Shown here one piece after another: positions 61,050-64,000 of a DNA stretch of 64,000 bases. The stretch is from Tenodera sinensis (Eukaryota > Arthropoda > Insecta > Mantodea > Mantidae), in the NCBI GenBank assembly GCA_030765045.1, contig CM060964.1, forward strand, positions 319,367,513 through 319,431,512, in the 5' to 3' direction. How positions within the stretch are numbered: position 1 is the stretch's first letter; every line of letters begins with the position of its first letter. Made by a program: the position numbers and the translations under genes. A model generated the notes under the pieces. It worked only from the letters and a program-made list of their open reading frames with translations, was not told the origin of the DNA and made no database searches.

Positions 61050-61758
61050 TGAACGTTAAATTTGTCCTGTGATATCTTCTTGCCTGTCTCTTAAAGATTC
61101 CTAGTTATACAAAATTAAACAAAATTCAATCAAATAAAAGGATCCCATAGGCTGTTTACATAAAATTCAAGATAAAACACTTTATTTCCAATATTTATAT
61201 GGCAAACATATTATATTTTAATCTAAATTGTTAAATTGCATTACGTTCCGTTCAAATTGTCCATTATTTTGCTTTTCGTCAATCCGTATAAAGAATACCT
61301 ATTCAAAGTATTAACACGCAGTATAGTTAAGCGAAGCTCCTTTTTAAGCATTTGACTGTCGTACTTGCGTCCTGTACGTATGTTTGAATGCAGCTGCAAT
61401 AAAATGTGTATTGAAAACATTTTGGGAAAAAATTCTATGCCGTGTCTGTCCATCTCTTATGGTTTACCAGAGACACAAACTTAATTTTGAATGAAGAGAA
61501 CTTCACAACTATTAGCTGAAAAGTCAAAATATACCTACATTAAGTTTTTCACATTTATCCTTAACTTTTTTATCAAAATCCTTAAGTCATGTTTGAAAAA
61601 ATAAAAAATAACGAAATTTTCCCATTTAAAGAGTAGTTTGGGTTTGGGGGATTTTGAAAAATACCCGTGACGCATCCTTGGAAAATAGTGAATTAAAATA
61701 CAAAGTTTGGCATTTATCAGATATTTCGCTTTTAACTTAAGCTCTGTTAACACACACA

Positions 61759-61820
<62 letters not shown>

Positions 61821-61920
61821 AATGTACCTTTTTCTTGTTCTAAAAATGATTATTTTTCTTCAAGGAATCTCAATTTCATGGCTGCTAGAACTATGGGAAC
61901 AGCGATGTTATAGAGTGCAA
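61050..61920 (+). mobile_element. Repeat family 1, strongly diverged copy with (CA)n
   Basis: Clear collinearity from about 61445 (CTCTTATGGTTTACCAG) through CCCATTTAAAGAGTAGTTTG, GACGCATCCTTGGAAAATAG and a (CA)n tract at 61750-61815, to about 61920. An older partial duplicate of the middle region lies at 61080-61215 (CTCTTAAAGATTCCTAGTTA). Terminal motifs are lost. Confidence 0.55.
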
Positions 61921-62400
61921 CATTATTTTGATATCCAATGTTCGCATTTAAGGAAAATTTTCACTTTACTTCAAATTTTACAGCTACAATAATCCCTTTA
62001 AATAAACATTGTCATTTTATTTTCCTATTTGCACAAGCTTTTCTTCCACCTTTCATATTTCAATTAACAATGAGACGGACTTTGCAGACACTGCATCGAG
62101 GCAGTTTCCCAAGCATAGGAATAGGAGAGATGCGGAGGGGGCTGGGCACTGAAGCCGGGCTTATTGTACAAAGACCGCCACAAAAAATCTCTCGTGGTTG
62201 TTTTAGGTCACAGTGCAAGAGTACATTTCCTAAAACAACCAATGAAATGGCCACACCTTCATACAACGATAAATAATGTGACACAGACTGGAGCTGCAGA
62301 GAGATTTTCTTTGGCGGCCATTGTACCTATGCCCCCAAGGGGGCCAGTTCCAGACTAATGGCACACACATTGACAGAGGTACCTAGGATTTCTGGAGTTT
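61921..62400. other. Unassigned DNA
   Basis: Nothing recognised. Confidence 0.4.
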
Positions 62401-62796
62401 AACAACACCTCGAAGTCTTTAGGTCTTCCGGGGCCAACTCAGGGGGACCTCTACGCGGGGGCCAACGTCCCCAGTTGCTGCCTCCCACGCGGATCCCACG
62501 GACAACGAGAGACGGAAAGAGTTCCTGTGCGCATATCATCCCTGCCAAGCTGCACCTAACATCTTCTTTGACACTTGCGAAACCAGCGGGATGAAGGATG
62601 AATGAAGTGTTTAATGTAAACAAATGGAAGAATAGGACATTCGGGGCATGTAATTATCCTTCCCAGCATTCGCCTGGCGACCCGGGGAAACCCCGAAAAA
62701 CCCATGGGTCAGGAAGGTCAGCCACGGGAATCGAACCCACGACCCACGAATCCGAGCCTCACACGTTACCGCGTAGTCATCTCACTCGGTATTTCC
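62401..62796 (-). mobile_element. SINE-B copy
   Basis: Reverse orientation. The head complement GGGAATCGAACCCACGACCC at about 62725 and TGAGGCTCGGATTCGTGGGT on the minus strand are good tRNA-like boxes. CCCAGCATTCGCCTGGCGAC is the family's diagnostic block. The body is shorter than in the 32.7 and 48.8 kb copies. Confidence 0.75.
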
Positions 62797-63159
62797 AAGC
62801 AAACTAAATACAACATATGTACATACATAGAAGGTCTGCGGGAAGAATTAACTGAAATTCCAGGGACGTTTCCAAAACCGGTTTCCGCTAGTTTTTTTGA
62901 TTTACCGCTGGAAAAAAGTCCACCGTACTGTATTCTCTCCAACTAGTAAGTTCCTTGAAGATAAGGTCAGTGAAATGTCAGCACATTACTTACCAAATGC
63001 AGTGATGGGGAGTGAATTTTGCATTGTGTGCAATAACTTACATTCCGCGTAACTCAACGATCTTTTTTATTTTAGTTTTTCATATCTTTATCTTTAAACT
63101 TGACATTAATAATTTCCATAATTTACTATGTTGTATAAACAGTACGTAGATATAGGGAG
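62797..63159. other. Unassigned DNA
   Basis: A minus-strand donor-like GTAAGTAATG at about 63010 follows a short frame, but nothing supports it as an exon. Confidence 0.35.
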
Positions 63160-63799
63160 TTGGTATTTAAGCTTAATGTCTTTCAAGGATGCGACACGAA
63201 GATTTTGAAGAAAATTCCTCCAAAATAAACTATCCTTTAAGTGGAAAATTTTTCGAAAATTTTGATTTTCTTTAAAATGGTGGTAACGATTTTGATTAAA
63301 ACGCCATATGCTTAAGACATTCTTATGGCAAGTGAAATGTATATCTTAAATTTTCTGGCTATAGCCCACGTAGTCCTATTTACTCTGGATAACTTTTGCA
63401 TAACTGGTAAATCGTAAGAGATAGATCAAATCTTACTATACAAAACATGTAGAACTTGCTAAAAACACACAATCTATGTCTAAATAATTTTGTTTTTTGT
63501 AGAGTGAACCATTTCGGAAATAGTCCTTGTTATTTGTGTTAGATTTGGAGATCTTCTACTTCTGTAAAATGGAACATCATTATTCATGGATTATGTTACG
63601 GAATTTGAAAGCTTTAAAAGATTTGGCTACCGCTCAAAGCCTACTGTCTTCCCATATTCTCGTTATACGTACAAGAAGATAAGCAATAAGATAATTTCTG
63701 CAAATGGTTTTCTCAACTAACACGAAAAAGATATAAGAATAAGAGTTGGTTGATATAGGAGTAGAAAAAGTCATATGAGTGCAGCACATCAGATTTTAG
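63160..63799 (-). mobile_element. Repeat family 1, truncated at the microsatellite side
   Basis: Begins at AGTTGGTATTTAAGCTTAAT, just inside the simple-repeat site, and runs collinearly to GTAGAAAAAGTCATATGAGT and GCAGCACATCAGATTTT at 63799. The simple repeat and inner 3' terminus are absent. Confidence 0.75.
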
Positions 63800-64000
63800 T
63801 TGTGTATAAGCAAAGGCAAAGAATATGTATTTACACACAAACCCTAGCTCTACTCATGTAGAATCCCTGGTTAAAGTATAGCCGAAGCAATACCTTCCAG
63901 ACGGTATACTTTTCTCGTAGCCTTAGCCGTTTCCGTTTTGTGTAAGATCGTCAACTGATGGAAGATACCTGAAAGTTTCCGATTCTTTCTTTTTTTTCTT
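63800..64000. other. Unassigned DNA at the window edge
   Basis: Nothing recognised. Confidence 0.4.

Noticed and set aside
62980..63080. First exon of the CRAL-TRIO gene (donor GTAAGTAATG, phase compatible)
   Set aside because: The short preceding frame does not resemble the family's N-terminus, and phase agreement alone is weak.

Overview
This 64 kb window looks like intronic and intergenic DNA from a large, repeat-rich animal genome, most probably an arthropod and plausibly an insect. There are no operons, Shine-Dalgarno sites or dense reading frames. Instead there are several families of tRNA-derived SINEs, LINE and DNA-transposon remnants, long microsatellites, and two split exons with canonical GT/AG borders. 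The assignment rests on the transposon types (jockey-like LINE, mariner, pogo-like and hAT remnants, arthropod-style DDE proteins) and on the insect-like CRAL-TRIO exons. I cannot name the species.

The only host gene I can support is on the minus strand. An exon at 26217-26311 joins in phase with an exon at 18674-18827. Together they encode the end of the CRAL-TRIO N-terminal domain and the start of the lipid-binding domain of an alpha-tocopherol-transfer-protein-like protein. The 7.4 kb intron between them holds a broken family-1 repeat, an (ATT)n array, a LINE 3' end, two SINE-C copies, a foldback element, a MITE, a SINE-A and a second LINE tail. The gene's other exons are not visible in the window.

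Everything else recognisable is mobile DNA. Left part (1-18 kb): hAT C-terminal fragment, family-1 repeats, SINE-B, SINE-A beside a perfect 0.8 kb (TG)n tract, a NACESFH-type transposase remnant, a TIR transposon with its broken DUF7869-like gene, a deleted mariner, and the 5' end of an LTR retrotransposon. Middle (18-34 kb): the gene and its intron, then AT-rich DNA and SINEs. Right part (34-64 kb): a cluster of family-1 copies, one interrupted by a SINE-C with a target-site duplication; a pogo/Tigger-like transposase fragment; a degenerate ~40 bp satellite containing a SINE-A; a jockey-like reverse transcriptase pseudogene next to a 33 bp tandem repeat; a frameshifted DDE transposase gene; a second LINE fragment; and a deleted mariner-like gene.

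The most distinctive feature is repeat family 1: at least a dozen copies, about 0.8-1.2 kb, in both orientations. It has a conserved outer end (ATCTGATGTGTTGCACTC), an inner inverted motif ACTTTCTCTAC / GTAGAGAAAGT, and a fixed internal site where different copies carry different microsatellites ((CA)n, (CA)n(GA)n, (GTGC)n, (CAGA/CAGG)n, or almost none). It has no coding capacity and behaves like a non-autonomous, microsatellite-seeding mobile element. Long reading frames made of CV, TH, I, N, Y, LS or DRQ repeats are translations of simple repeats, not genes.
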